A stretch of 64,000 nucleotides of DNA from Nannochloropsis oceanica. Lineage: Eukaryota; Sar; Eustigmatophyceae; Eustigmatales; Monodopsidaceae. Below are positions 11,988 through 23,797 of the stretch, in pieces (the stretch's first letter is position 1; each line of letters begins with the position of its first letter). A model generated the notes under the pieces. It did not search any database and was not told the DNA's origin. It saw only the letters and a program-made list of their open reading frames with translations. Location: contig CP038127.1 in the NCBI GenBank assembly GCA_004519485.1, positions 310,001 through 374,000 on the forward strand, read 5' to 3'. The position numbers were made by a program, and so were the translations under genes.

Positions 11988-13811
11988 TCAAAGCATGCCT
12001 TCGCCGTTGAAGCCGTTCAACATCTCAACCAAAAATCGGTCCAAGCTCTCTTCCAGCGCGACGTCATCACGCGGCAGAAGAGAGGATGGGGAGGAAGGAA
12101 GGGAGTATGGAAGGGAGGAGAAAAGCAGTTCGTGACACCACCACCCGTCTGCAAGTGACTCAATCTCCTGCTGCTTTCGCTGTTCCTCCTGCTGCAGCCG
12201 CTGGTTCTCTAGTTGAGAAGTCAGGGTGAACAGCTTTCCTTCAAGGGATCGAATAATGGTCGTTAAGCGGTTGTTCTCCCGTCGGTAAAAAAGCATGCCA
12301 CTTGATGACGCATAAGATGAAGGGGAAGAAGAACAGGAAGGAGAAGCACGACAAGTACAACAATGAGAAGACGAGTCGTTGATGCGGTCGAAGCCCATTA
12401 AAAGATTTAGAAGTTCATCTCCTCCTCCTCTCATGGTGCTGCCAAAGCTGCTGACGGTGCTGGTGCTGCTGCTCTTTAAAAGGAAGGATCCAGGATGTGT
12501 CTGCTGCTGCTGTTGCTGCTGCTGCTGTCGATATTGTTCGTCCTGGAGTGTGAGTCGATTGTTCTCACCAAGCACCATACGTCTCGCGAGGAGGGGCGTC
12601 GGGTAGGCCGGCGACGCTAGAGGCCCCCTTGGAGCCCGCCTGGCATGCTTTTCACCCGGGTATTTATGGCAGGTGCCACGGCCCTTCATGCAAGTAAAGC
12701 TGCTGCGGCTCAAACTGCTGCCACTACCACTTGGACTGTGAAGTTGAAACTGGTTTTCTCTTGGGACAGTGCCCCTTTCTGGTGACCGTCCTCCTCTTCC
12801 TCCGCTTCCTTTCTCTCCGATCATTCCCCGCTGTCCTCTTCCCTCCATGCGTGTTCGCTTCACTCCTCTCGCTTCACCAAATACAGCAGAAGAAGCAAGA
12901 GCAGTATCGTGATCAGGCGTAGCAGCAGCAATGGCGGGAAGAATGGGAGGGAAGGTCATCCATCCCTCTTGTATGCCGCTCGTGGAGCCGTCCTTTCCCT
13001 GCTCTCCCCCTCCCCTTTCCTCCTCCCTCTTTGATCTCTCAACCAAGAAATGCCCTTCACATGCTGCTGATAAAGCTACAAAGGGAGATGACTGCTCCTC
13101 CTCCTGCTGTCGCTGCTGCTGGAACTTGGAAGGGCAGTTGGAGGGAAGAAAAATGAGTGGCTCTTGATGTAGCTGCTGCTGCTGCCGGAGCACCAGTCGC
13201 TGGAAGGGTGTCAAAATATGCTTCTGCGAATTTTGTGGAGACCACAACATCTGCAGCTTTTGCTGCTGCTGCCGTTGTTGTTGGTGGTGGTGGTGGTGCT
13301 GCTGCTGCACAAGCTGCTTTCCTTGACGCTGATCTAGCAGCTGCAGCTGGTCCTCCCTAAATTTTTGTCGCTGCTGCTCGACATCAGCGTGGATGTCTCG
13401 TTGCCTTTTCTCGACCTCTTCTCTTTCCTGCGGCACTTGGTAATTTGCCTCCACTCTCTTCTGCTGCCTTTCCTGCTGCTGCCTGTGCAAGTGTTGCTCG
13501 TGTTTTCGGAGCACCCACTCCTGCTTTGTCGCAGAAAACACTGCTCTACCTTGGTCCTGCTGTTCCTGCGGCTGTTCCCTCAATGGTGACGGGCCGACAG
13601 TCACATCGAGGTGCAACGGGTCCGACGGGGACGACGAGGACAAGGGCGCCAATAGAGGGAGCAGCGGCGGCTGTTGTGCTGGATTCTGACACCAGCTACT
13701 GGTCAGCATGGCTGCATTTGTTGATTTGACTCGGAATAGGGGCTGAAACAGCTGCTGCTCGTGATGGTGGTGATGGTGGTGATGGTGGTGGTTGAGGGAA
13801 GGCGAAGGCAT
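11988..13811 (-). CDS. Gln/His-rich protein with C-terminal coiled coil
   Basis: A single frame of 607 residues from the ATG at 13811. A ten-residue His run follows the start (SLNHHHHHHHHHHEQQ). The middle is dominated by Gln-rich heptad-like sequence (QQERQQKRVEANYQ, EKRQRDIHADVEQQRQKF, HHHHHQQQRQQQQKLQ), largely from CAG repeats. A Gly/Arg/Ser-rich stretch then includes RREDSPERG-like charge clusters. Near the C-terminus a classical coiled coil (ENNRLTTIIRSLEGKLFTLT..LENQRLQQEEQRKQQEIE) precedes a small hydrophobic tail (ESLDRFLVEMLNGF). No catalytic motif is seen. Composition is that of transcription co-regulators or RNA-granule scaffolds, but this is only compositional. The long CAG and CAC runs may vary in length between strains. 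Confidence 0.7.
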   Translation of the reverse strand: MPSPSLNHHHHHHHHHHEQQLFQPLFRVKSTNAAMLTSSWCQNPAQQPPLLPLLAPLSSSSPSDPLHLDVTVGPSPLREQPQEQQDQGRAVFSATKQEWVLRKHEQHLHRQQQERQQKRVEANYQVPQEREEVEKRQRDIHADVEQQRQKFREDQLQLLDQRQGKQLVQQQHHHHHQQQRQQQQKLQMLWSPQNSQKHILTPFQRLVLRQQQQLHQEPLIFLPSNCPSKFQQQRQQEEEQSSPFVALSAACEGHFLVERSKREEERGGGEQGKDGSTSGIQEGWMTFPPILPAIAAATPDHDTALASSAVFGEARGVKRTRMEGRGQRGMIGEKGSGGRGGRSPERGTVPRENQFQLHSPSGSGSSLSRSSFTCMKGRGTCHKYPGEKHARRAPRGPLASPAYPTPLLARRMVLGENNRLTLQDEQYRQQQQQQQQQTHPGSFLLKSSSTSTVSSFGSTMRGGGDELLNLLMGFDRINDSSSHCCTCRASPSCSSSPSSYASSSGMLFYRRENNRLTTIIRSLEGKLFTLTSQLENQRLQQEEQRKQQEIESLADGWWCHELLFSSLPYSLPSSPSSLLPRDDVALEESLDRFLVEMLNGFNGEGML

Positions 13812-14882
13812 GATTTGTTGGCTATCTTCTTGCACCTCATCCCGTTATCCTATCTTACTTGTGCCCCTGCTTTCAAGAGCTTATTATTGGCAGGTATGCA
13901 GGCTGATAGAAAGGGTAGGAAGGGTAGGAAATCGAGGAGCGATGAAGGAGGCCGAGGAAGACGTGCTAGGCAGGTGTCGTACTTAGCGGGAGGAAGGAAA
14001 AGCATCGTTTGTGGTCCGTTACGGCTGCATAACTGCCTTACCCAGGCACTACAGCTGCATATACCTCAATGAGTGTTCCCTGTTGGTGTTTGGGTCGGTT
14101 TAGGTAAGAGAGGGCAGGCTGAGGGGTGCGGATGCGGTGGTGGTTTCTGTTGGAATGTAAGCCGTTTCGTTTGAATGCCACGTGAAGGTCTGACTTCAGT
14201 AAAGCAAAAGCGTGAGACTGTGATAAAAATCTTCGTCACCAATGGCGCTTCTTTTTGTGTAGGGGTTAAAAATTCCATATGGGCACGCATGTGGTCGGTC
14301 TACCCTGTCTACCCGTGGTAGGAGAGGGGCCGGCCCATGGAGGAGTTGATTCGAAACTTAGCTTATTTATTATTACTTATTATTATTTTTTATTAGATGA
14401 AATGCATCTAGAGTCTCCTCCGCCAGTCTGTTTGATGGAGATACGCTCCCAATGACAAGTTTTGTTTAATTTTAAGGGTTGATAAGGGCCAGTTTCCATC
14501 ACACAATCTACAACAAAAACTTCAATCATGACGTTGCATCAAAATCGCCCAGGTGGTCGGCGAGTCAAGCCAGCAAACGAAGTCAAGTCAAGTCAAGTCA
14601 AGGGTACCCACAACAGAGGAGTGTATCCGCAAGGCATCAATGAGTTGTCAACAGAAGGATTGGGGAATGTGTATCCCTCTTCAACCGACCTTTCCTGACA
14701 AGTAAGACGCAAGTAGGACTCACTGTTGCCCAACCCTATCTGGGGGCCTCGAGGGTGCAGTTAAGGTACGCTTGATCAAGGCTTGATGATTGGACATTTG
14801 CTTGGGAAATGTACAAAACTTGCCAAGACACAGCACTCAACACAGCCCTTCTCCCCTCTTTCCCCCCCACAAAAACAGATAG
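13812..14882. other. divergent upstream region, Gln-rich and VAT1-like genes
   Basis: About 1.07 kb containing both upstream regions. An AT-rich stretch lies at about 14360-14400 and a short AGTCA tandem array at 14580-14602. A pyrimidine tract ending in AG just before 14881 could be a 5' UTR splice acceptor for the VAT1-like gene. No gene seen. Confidence 0.5.
14580..14602 (+). repeat. (AGTCA)n short tandem array
   Basis: Four and a half copies of the pentamer AGTCA, unrelated to the GGGA family that dominates the window. Confidence 0.85.
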
Positions 14883-16866
14883 ATGCGCATGGCAAGCGCT
14901 TTCATCTCCGGCGTCTTTGCGACAGGCCTAGCAGCCCTGCGAGGTGGAGATGGAGAAGGTCAAGGCGATACAAAGACTACTAGTCCCACTTCAGTCATCC
15001 TCGTTCAAGGTGGTGTCATGCGCAAAAGCTGGCGGATGGACAAGGCCGGCCGAATCACGGACCTCAACCTCGTGGAAGAACCCTTGGTCGCGCCAGGGCC
15101 CGGGGAGGCCCGCATCAAGGTGCGTTCGGTACACGTGGAGTGGGAAGGGGTTTTTTGTTGTTGTTTTTCTCTGGTCAGTGGCAGATAAAGAGGAATGTGG
15201 CTGGGGAGGGGAGAAAGTCTATCTGAGTACAAGCAGGTTATGAACGTGCATGTCTGCTGGGTTGGTGAAAGGCAAGGATCCTCACAATGTTACCATCTCG
15301 ATTTTCCTCGGTGCGTCTCAGGTAAAGGCTATTGGACTGAACATGGCAGATATCTTCGCGATCATAGGTAAGCATTTATCATCGTCGACATTTAACTTGC
15401 ATTCCCTCTCTTTTTTCAAGACCTACCTTTAACGCAAGTCTCCCTCCCCTCCCTCCTCTCTTTCTTTCTCAGGTTTGTATGGCGCTACTCCACCTGGCTC
15501 CTTCATCCCCGGCCTCGAATACAGTGGGGTCGTCGACTCCCTTGGTCCTCCTTCCCCCTCATCCCCCTCTTTCTCGACCTTGAAAATCGGCGACCCGGTC
15601 TATGGCTTCACGAGGTTTGGGGCCTACACCTCTCATTTAAATGTGCCCCTTGCCTACCTTCGCTCCCTCCCTCCCTCTTTCTCCTTTGCGCAAGGCGCAT
15701 CCTTTGTGGTCCAAGGTCTGACGGCTTGGCACGCGATAGTTGAGCTAGGGAACCTTCAAAATCTAGTCAATAAATATAATAAACTGAATGATAAAAGCAA
15801 AAACACTGTAAGTATCAAACGAATACCACCACCAAGTGTGCTCGTTCATTCAGCTGCGGGTGGGGTAGGGTGCTTTGCGCTAGAGATCTGTAAGAAATTG
15901 GGGGCGTTCCCCATAGCGACCATAGGCTCGGGTAGCAAGAAAGAGTTTCTGCAGACGAGGTATGGACTGAGGGAGGGGCAGGTGTTGGTGCGAGAGACGG
16001 ACAGGAAGAAGTTCGCACAGCAGCTGAAGGGGGCGCTGAGCGAGAAGAGGAGGCTAGAGAGCGAGGAGGATGGGGATGGAGGGAAGGAAGAAGGGGAGGT
16101 GGAAGGATTTGATTTAATTTTGGATGCTTTGGGAGGGCATTACTTCAAAGAGGGTTACAAGCACCTGGCACGAGGAGGGAGGATGATCACCTTCGGTGCT
16201 GCTGACTACCTCTCCACGAAAGACTCGGCGGACTGGTTCAAAATTATACCGCGGTACGTCAGCCCCCTTGCCTCTCTCCTTCCCGCCCTCCCTCCCTACT
16301 TTCTCTGTGATGGCCCGACTAAGCGTGGGCCCCTCTTTCCCTCCCTTCCCCCCCCTCCTTCTCCTTCTCACCATTACCATCCCATGCATTTTCCTAAGAT
16401 ATCTGATGCGGCCGAGCTTAGATCCCGGGGACATGTGCGGAGAGAATAAGGGAGTATTGGGCTTCAATCTGATTTGGTTAGTGACGCACGGAGGAGGAGA
16501 GGGAGGGAGGAATAGAGGGAGGGGGATAGGGATGCAGAGAGCAGCTATCGATTAACACGCTCAACCTCCAAACAGGTTGACGGACAAGGTGGAGGAGCTG
16601 AATGCCGAGCTGGATGACATGCTTCAGGTATTTGTCAAAGGGATGGCTCGTCTTCTTCGTTCTGTTCTAGGTGACGATATCCCTGCCGACGCGACACCAT
16701 CGCTCACTTTCCCTCCCTCCCTGACTCCCTCCTCCCCTCCTTATTTCAGTTTCATTGGGACCCTCCACATGTCGGCTCTTCTTTTCCCTTTACCCAGCTT
16801 CCGGACGCAGTGCGGGCCTTGCAAACGGGCATGACCGTGGGGAAGGTGGTGGTGTTGATTGATTGA
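14883..16866 (+). CDS. VAT1-like zinc-independent quinone oxidoreductase (MDR family)
   Basis: NAD(P)H-dependent medium-chain reductase. Six exons: 14883-15119, 15322-15367, 15473-16253, 16399-16476, 16576-16627 and 16750-16866, giving 436 residues. An N-terminal extension of about 45 residues starts with a hydrophobic stretch (ASAFISGVFATGLAAL) that may be a targeting or membrane segment. Then come the GroES-like fold (VKAIGLNMADIFAIIGLYG, IPGLEYSGVVDSLG, GDPVYGFTRFGAY) and the Rossmann fold (VLVHSAAGGVGCFALEI). ADH zinc ligands are absent. The C-terminal module (RPSLDPGDMCGENKGVLGFN.., then WDPPHVGSSFPF and VGKVVVLID) follows the human VAT1 pattern, which fixes the identity. An acidic insert lies in the cofactor domain (ESEEDGDGGKEEGEVEG). 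Confidence 0.93.
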
Positions 16867-18162
16867 GGATCGGAAGGAGAAAGAGAAGGGGGAGAGAGGA
16901 GGGAAAGGAGAGGGCCGAGCCACCAAGAAGCTAAATTTGAATAAAAGATGAAGAAGCATCATGAAGAGCGATTTAAACCTTTGCTTTGGTAAGAACATCC
17001 TCGTTCGAAATAGTCGCCATCCTCTCACAAATCACAAATCACATCCACATTGACAGGGCTTTCAGGTCTCGTGCAATCGAATCATCTTATGGCTCGTGCG
17101 GCTCTGACAAATGAATATGATTTCCCATCCTCGACCATGATTGAAATTGCGCATATTTCGAAAGGTGCTGATCTGTCTATGGCTTTTCTTTCTTTAAGAG
17201 GAGAAACGACAACGGGAAACGATTTTGGTGATAGGCGACGCAATGAGCCTGAGCTAAAGAAAACAAGTTCGCGGCTTACCTTCTGTCTAATGCGAAAAGA
17301 TCATATCGCAAGGCTAGCTACTTTGGGAGGGAATAAAGCTAAAGAAGGCTCTCGAGATGCCACAAGAATTTTGTCTTTGCTTCCCATACCATTCAATGTC
17401 TCCACGCGCCTACTCGGGTCCCATCTATCTATTCCCCATCCCCCCTCCGTCCCCATTTTTACCTCCTTCTTCTCCTTCTTCTCCTTCTCCTCCTCCTCTT
17501 TCTCTTCCTCCTCCTCACCCTGGGAGGCTAGCCCAAAAACTACACGCAAACGACTTTCACCTAGATCCAGGTCTGCCATGCCTGCCTACTGGCGCCTTGC
17601 CGTGCACGGACCAGCTCTGTGACCTGTGTTGGGAGTGTGCGGTGGGGTTAGGTCTGAGATGGTGGCCTGTTTATTTTTGGCAGGCCCATAGAACAAATTT
17701 GGCCTGGGGTGTCGAAGGCGTGGGATGCAGGGGCAAACTGGCCCTCTAATGAACGGTTGCAACAGACTCGAAAAGGTTTGTAGAGCTCACTTCCTGGAGG
17801 CAAGGGTTCATCATAGCAACAGCGAAAGTCAAGCGGAACAGCAAACTAACCAACCTCCTGTAGCGTTGCCATGACCACACGACCTTGCTTCTTCGCTGCT
17901 GCATCAAAGAACAAACAACAGTTTTTGCATTGTGTACGACGTTTCGCACTGCACCAGCCACATTTGTTCTTAGAGGGAAAATTTCGTGGTCGTCATTTCA
18001 CACGGTAGCAGCACCAAGGCTCGGGGATGGTGCCTGTGTTTTGCCTGCTGCTTCCTCTCTTTCTTCGCCTCCCCCACCATCGCTCACTTTTTCATTATTT
18101 CATGGTACTGCCCGTTCATATTATTACCCCTTCAAAAACAGCAGCAGCCACAGTGTATCACA
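16867..18162. other. intergenic region upstream of CCT6
   Basis: About 1.3 kb between two plus-strand genes. An open frame from 17089 to 17622 lacks any domain and ends in Ser/Phe repeats from CTT and CTC runs, so I do not call it. The CCT6 promoter and 5' UTR must lie here. Confidence 0.5.
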
Positions 18163-21100
18163 ATGGCCGCCGCTACGCGTCTGGTAAATCCGAGTGCGGA
18201 AATCGTCTCCAAGTCGCAGGCGTTGCTGGTAAATTGCTCCGCCGCCAAGGGCCTCCAGAATGTGCTGAAAACGAATTTGGGTAAGTGGAAGTGGTCACCC
18301 AGAGAGGAAGGGAGAGACGGTCTTAAACAACATTTCAGCATGGAGGATGAGGAGCGTGCTTTCATGTTCGATGCTATATGGGCTGGAAGCATGTTTGTGA
18401 TGCTACAAAACGGAGGCCGCAGGATGGCCGAACTAGAATCCGGGAAGGGGGCAGGGAATGATGATCAAGCACCTCGCCTCGTCTTTCCCCCATCCCCAGC
18501 ATTCCGTTTTAAGACCCGCGAGGGATACACAAATGGTGGCAGGCTATGCGGGTCGTACAAAGATGACCACCATGGAAAGCAACTTTTACTGACTCATCCC
18601 TTCCTTCCTCCCTTCTTTCCCTCCCATCCTCCCTCGCTCTCTCCTCCCCCAGGCCCTCGGGGCACCTTGAAAATGCTTGTGGGAGGCGCTGGTCAAATCA
18701 AGATCACCAAGGACGGTAACGTTCTGCTACATGAGATGCAAATTCAGCACCCTACGGCATCCCTTATCGCTCGCACTGCCACTGCCCAAGATGATATCAC
18801 GGTACGTGTTTTTTTCCTCTTTCGATCCCTGTATCCATACATCCATACATCCATGTATCCACATATTTCCACATATCAAATGTCTCTCCCTATTTTACTT
18901 GTCTCCCTACCTTCCCTAACTCCCTTATCTTCCTATATCATCGCTCCTAACCCTTTCTTAAGAAGTCCTTGCAGTCGCCCACTGCTTGCTTCTCCTCACC
19001 TCTAACTCCCTCCCACTCTCCCTCCCTCCCTTAACCCCGACACGGTGACGGTCCCACCATCGGCATCCTGCTTCGGGGCTTATTGCGAAATCAAGCATAA
19101 CACTACTTCTTCCAAAACCCGCTCACCCTGCCTTTCATCTCTCCCTCTTTCCCTCCCCCCCTCCCTCCTTCCCACCAGGGCGACGGCACCACCACTAGTG
19201 TCCTTCTCGTCGGCGAGCTGCTCAAGCAAGCGGAGCGTTATCTGTCGGAGGGACTGCATCCCCGTGTCATCGCCGACGGCTATGACCTTGCCAAGGAACA
19301 GGTGCTTTCATTCCTAGAGACCTTCAAGGTACGTTGTGGCATGCCCCCAGTGAGGCATGTTGGCGGATGTCCCTCCTTCGCTCTCTTCCTGGCCAGCTCC
19401 TTCTTTTTCTCCTTCTCCTTCTTTCCCTTCTAACGATTGTAAACTCTTCTTCATCGCCCGCACCTCCCTCCGCACCAAGCGCCGCGTTGACCCCCTATCC
19501 TCTCCCTCCCTCTCTCCCTCCCTCTCTCCCTCCCTCTCTCCCTCCCTCTCTCCCTCCCTCCCTCCCTCCCTCTCTCCCTCCCTCTCTCCCTCCCTATCTC
19601 CCTTCCATCCACAGGTGCAACACCCGGACATCCTCAACGACCGTGAGCTCCTCCTCTCCATCGCCCGTACCTCCCTCCGCACCAAGCTTGCTGAGGAAAT
19701 GGCCGATAAAATGACCGAAGCCGTTACTGATGCCGTCCTCACCCTCGCCCAGGGAAGGGAGGAAGGGCAGGGGCAGCCGGGGCCGATTGATTTACACATG
19801 GTGGAGATCATGCACATGACGCATAAAATGGGGAGTGACAGTCGGTTCGTCCGAGGGCTGGTGATGGACCACGGGGCCAGGCATCCGGACATGCCCAAGT
19901 CTCTGGAGAGGTGCCATATATTCACCTGCAACGTGTCGTTTGAGTATGAGAAGACGTGAGTACTAGGAGGACGGCTCACACGAGTACTTCTTGTCTCTAT
20001 TGTAAATCCTTTCTTTTCTTAATCCCGCTGCTTTCTTTGCTGTCTCAATCTGTTTGAATAAGCGTTCGCTATCTTCTTCTTTCTTCGTCTTGATCACCTT
20101 ACTCCGTCCCTCCCTATCTCCTTCGCTCCATCCCCGAGTGAGGTCGCCTCCGGTTTCTTCTACTCCAACGCCGAGGAGCGCGAAAAGCTTGTCGCGTCCG
20201 AGCGGCGATTTACGGACGAGAAGGTCAAGCAGGTGATCAATTTCAAGCGCAAGGTACATAAACCAACCTCTCCCTCCCTCCCTCCCTCCCTCTCTGATTT
20301 TCCTTTCTCCTCTTGCTTGTTTTACCAAGCGCCAAACTCAATCATAACATACAATTATCCAGAAAAGAAAACAAATTAACGAATAAATAAATAAAAGATT
20401 AAACGAAACCAACAAATCCGATTCTTCAATTTTCTCCAGGTGTGCAAGGACGGCGAATCTTTCGTCGTCATCAACCAAAAAGGCATCGATCCCCTCTCCC
20501 TTGACCTCTTCGCAAAGGAAGGAATCCTGGCCTTGCGTCGTGCCAAGCGCCGCAACATGGAGCGTCTGACATTGGCCTGTGGCGGTTTTCCCATCAATTC
20601 GGTCGAGGACCTGAGCGAGGACATGCTGGGATGGGCGGGCAAGGTTTACGAGCAGACGCTGGGCGATGAGAAGTACACGTTTGTGGAAGATGTGAAGCAC
20701 GCCCGAAGTTGCACCATTCTGATCAAAGGTGAGTGTCACTTCTTTTCTTCTCCCATTACTTAAATTTTGGTCTTCAAAATAATGAGACAAGGAGGCAATT
20801 GTGTAGAGCGTTGCCTAAAACCCTGACAACAAGTATTACACATGTCTAACGGACAGCCACCAACATATGTCTGAATTCCCTCCCTCTCCCACAGGCCCGA
20901 ACCAGCACACCATCGACCAGATCAAAGACGCCCTTCGCGACGGACTCCGGGCCGTCAAAAACGCCATCGAGGACCAAGCCCTCATCCCCGGTGGCGGTGC
21001 CTTTGAAGTCGCTGCCTCACACATGCTTCAGTCTTACAAGGAGACAGTCACGGGCAAGCCCAAGCTGGGTGTTGCGGCTTACGCGGACGCCCTGCTAGTG

Positions 21101-21379
21101 GTCCCTAAGACTCTGGCTGAAAACTCGGGTTTTGACGTCCAAGACACTTTGATAGCGCTCTTGGAGGAACACGCGCGCACGGGCTTGCCGGTGGGGTTGG
21201 ATGTGACGACGGGCGAGGGGATGTCCCCGGCAATGGTTGGTGTATGGGACAACCATCGAGTGAAGCGACAGAGTTTGCATTTGGCAACGATTTTGGCGAC
21301 GCAGTTGTTGGTTGTCGATGAGGTGATGCGCGCGGGGAGGCAGATGGGGAGGGCATCGGGGGGAGGAGAGGAAGAGTAA
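18163..21379 (+). CDS. CCT6: T-complex protein 1 subunit zeta (CCT6)
   Basis: One of eight subunits of the cytosolic TRiC/CCT chaperonin that folds actin, tubulin and other proteins. Seven exons: 18163-18280, 18653-18801, 19179-19328, 19615-19955, 20139-20253, 20440-20728 and 20895-21379. They join in frame to 548 residues, normal for the family. The ATP-binding motifs are [10 protein letters not shown] at about 40, [16 protein letters not shown] and GDGTT at 90-94, with GVWDN near the C-terminus. The segments [26 protein letters not shown] and [19 protein letters not shown] match the zeta subunit rather than other CCT paralogues. Introns are CCCT-rich. The fourth intron ends at an unusual acceptor context (CCCCGAG), chosen because it restores the conserved EKTEV junction. 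Confidence 0.97.
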
Positions 21380-22125
21380 TTATAGTTAGTAGCATGGTGT
21401 CACGCATGTGTGTTAGTTTGCAGTGTTGAGGTGAGGAAAAGGCAAAATAACAGAAAGAAGGAGAGTGTGAGAAAGATGGGACAAGGCGAAGGAGAAGACG
21501 AGAGGGACCAGAAATCTGGTCTAGCAAGCAAGCTCTAGTCAAACAGGAAAAGAACAAAGATCTGATAATCCAACAGAATCGCATGCGTCAAGCGTTCGTT
21601 TTAATTTGAGAACTGTGCCCGCGCGGGGAAAGATGGTGTGGGTGGTCGTCTGCGCCCGGAGTTTGCGGTCTTCGAAAGCCTGACCGCGTGACAAAACACA
21701 GCTTTTGAAAATACTTTCAAAGCTTGTGCTTCATCATCATATAGCGGGGTGACCGTAAGTGGCAGTTCTGGTCGCGCTCTTCAGGGAAAAGTTTATTTGG
21801 AGTTGCGTTGAGAAAAGTTGACTTTCCGTCGTGAGATACGTACTATAGCACTTTTACGTGCCTGGAAATTGATATCAGCAAGCAAGCATCAAAATCAACA
21901 GCGGCGCAAAGCACGTTCCCTTCCAGTTCGATGAAAAATCCTGGGGGAAATATACGGTTTAATAATAAAGCACGTGATTCTGCTCTTCGTGCCCGTGTAT
22001 GTCCGTGCCGAATCCTGATGTCTGTGTAATTCATCCGGCGGCAGTCTTTTCATGTCCACTATCTCACCACATCTACCTCTACCCATCAGCGAACAGGAAC
22101 AACCATTAATCTTGTACCAGAAATT
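21380..22125. other. intergenic region between CCT6 and the SYLF gene
   Basis: About 750 bp in which no gene is visible. It contains the CCT6 3' UTR and the SYLF gene promoter. Confidence 0.5.
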
Positions 22126-23797
22126 ATGGCCCTTCCGATGCTTGTCAGCCGGCAGCCACCCTCGGGTTCGACGATGAAGGTATGTGAGGTCGAGCAGCTC
22201 GTCTGCTTCGAGTAGAACTGGGAGGGAGAAATTAGTGGAGGAAAGGAGTGAGGGTCGACAAGAGGGGCGGAAGAGGAAGGCGCCAAGGGTAGTATGGGCC
22301 GTAATAACATCATAAAAAAGAAGAAAGATAGGAAAATAGTCTGTCTCGCCACTTATCCTTTTTTCCATACAAAACTCAGGACCCTCCAACTGCCCCATAT
22401 TCCTCCTCCTCCTCCTCCGACACCACCTGTCGTGCCCCTCTTTCCTCCTCCTCCGCTTCCGCCTTCACCTCCGCCATCTCCATTTCCAACGAGCCCTTCT
22501 ATAGCTCTTTGCTCAATCCTCCCATCACCTTTTCCTTCGAAAGCGAGATCAAGAAGGCAATTCGTTCGTGCCATACCATGGCGAACTCCATTGAAGGGAC
22601 GTCGTTGCATCAGATGGTGAAACATTGCGACGGCCTGGCCTTTATGACAGTGGCCCGGGGAGGGGTAAGCAGAAAGAGAAGGATGGAGAAGGGGGAGTGG
22701 ATGTCATGACTTCCATCCTCCCACTCCTCCCACCCCTCCTTACGGCTCAACTCCGACAGGACCTCTTTCTCCAGAGGGTTGCCCCCCACCCCTCCCCTCA
22801 TCCCTCCCTCCCTCTCTTTCCCCCTCTCTCCCATTAGTTTTTCCTTACAGGTCAAGTCGGTCAAGGCCTGATCCTTTTTAAGGACCAGGATGGATGTTGG
22901 TCGGCGCCTGCTGCTGTGGGTGCCATCGGGGGAGGGTGAGGAGGGAAGAAGGGAGGGAGAGAAGGAGGAAGGGTGGGAGGGAGGGAGAGAAGGAGGAAAA
23001 GAGGGAGGGAAGGAGGGAGGGAGGGAAGAGGGATTGATCGATCCCTGCTCCTTCGGGTGCTTTGGATGGAAAAGAGCAAGGGGGATTGGGATGAAGGGTG
23101 AGGAGAAGAGGGTCCATAACTTTACCTAGAAACTCCATATATGGGTTTTTTTCTTCCTCCCCACCCCTCCCTTCCTCCTTTCCTCCCTCCTTCCTACTCT
23201 TCCTCAGTATTGGCCTGCAGGGAGGCGGGGATATCACAGACTACGTTCTTTTCTTTAAGACCCCCGACGCGCAAGAGGCGATGAAGGGGGGGTGTCAGCT
23301 GGCCGTGGGTGTGAGTGGAGGGATCGCAGCAGGGCCCGTTGGTCGCTCTGGGGTGTGGCAGTATCATTGGCGGTTGGATACGTGTGACGTGGGGTGAGTG
23401 GAGGAGGGAGAGAGGGAGGGAGCGGGCAGTGTGGATTATGGGGAAAGGGTGAGAGGTAAGTTGTGTTGGTGCCATTGTGGGGTGGTCGATGATTGAAACA
23501 ACAGGAGATCAGTGTTCCATTCCCTCCCCTCCTCCCTCCGCCCTTCCCTCGCTCCCTTCTAGGTGTGTCTGGGCATTTTCCGGGAGTAAAGGGTGGTACG
23601 CCGGCGGTGCTCTGACCCTGCAGCTTCTGTGTGGGTTAGGATGGATGAACGAGCAGATGTACGGGAAAAAGAGGGAGGGAGGGAGAGAGGGAGGGAACGA
23701 GGGAGGGATGCGGTTGGCCGACATTTTGGGGGGTAAGGTGGGCCCGCCATTGGAAGCTCAGGAGCTATATAAGTGCTTGGAGGGGTTGACAAAGTAG
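22126..23797 (+). CDS. SYLF-domain (Ysc84/SH3YL1-like) protein
   Basis: SYLF domains bind phosphoinositides and, in yeast Ysc84, actin. Five exons: 22126-22179, 22380-22664, 22838-22935, 23208-23393 and 23563-23797, giving 285 residues. The N-terminal 60 residues are Ser-rich and low complexity. The SYLF core then begins near SEIKKAIRSC and runs through CDGLAFMTVARGG, FFLTGQVGQGLILFKDQDG, CWSAPAAVGAIGGGIGLQ, DITDYVLFF, AVGVSGGIAAGPVGRSG and GSKGWYAGGALTLQ, in the order known for the family. The exon-3 acceptor at 22838 was chosen over the later AG because only it preserves the FFLTGQ strand. No SH3 or FYVE domain is attached. A GREGGNEGG insert sits in the last exon. Subcellular role is not shown by the sequence. 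Confidence 0.9.

Noticed and set aside
17089-17622. Open frame between the VAT1-like gene and CCT6
   Set aside because: No domain, a Ser/Phe repeat end and no conserved segment. Treated as non-coding.
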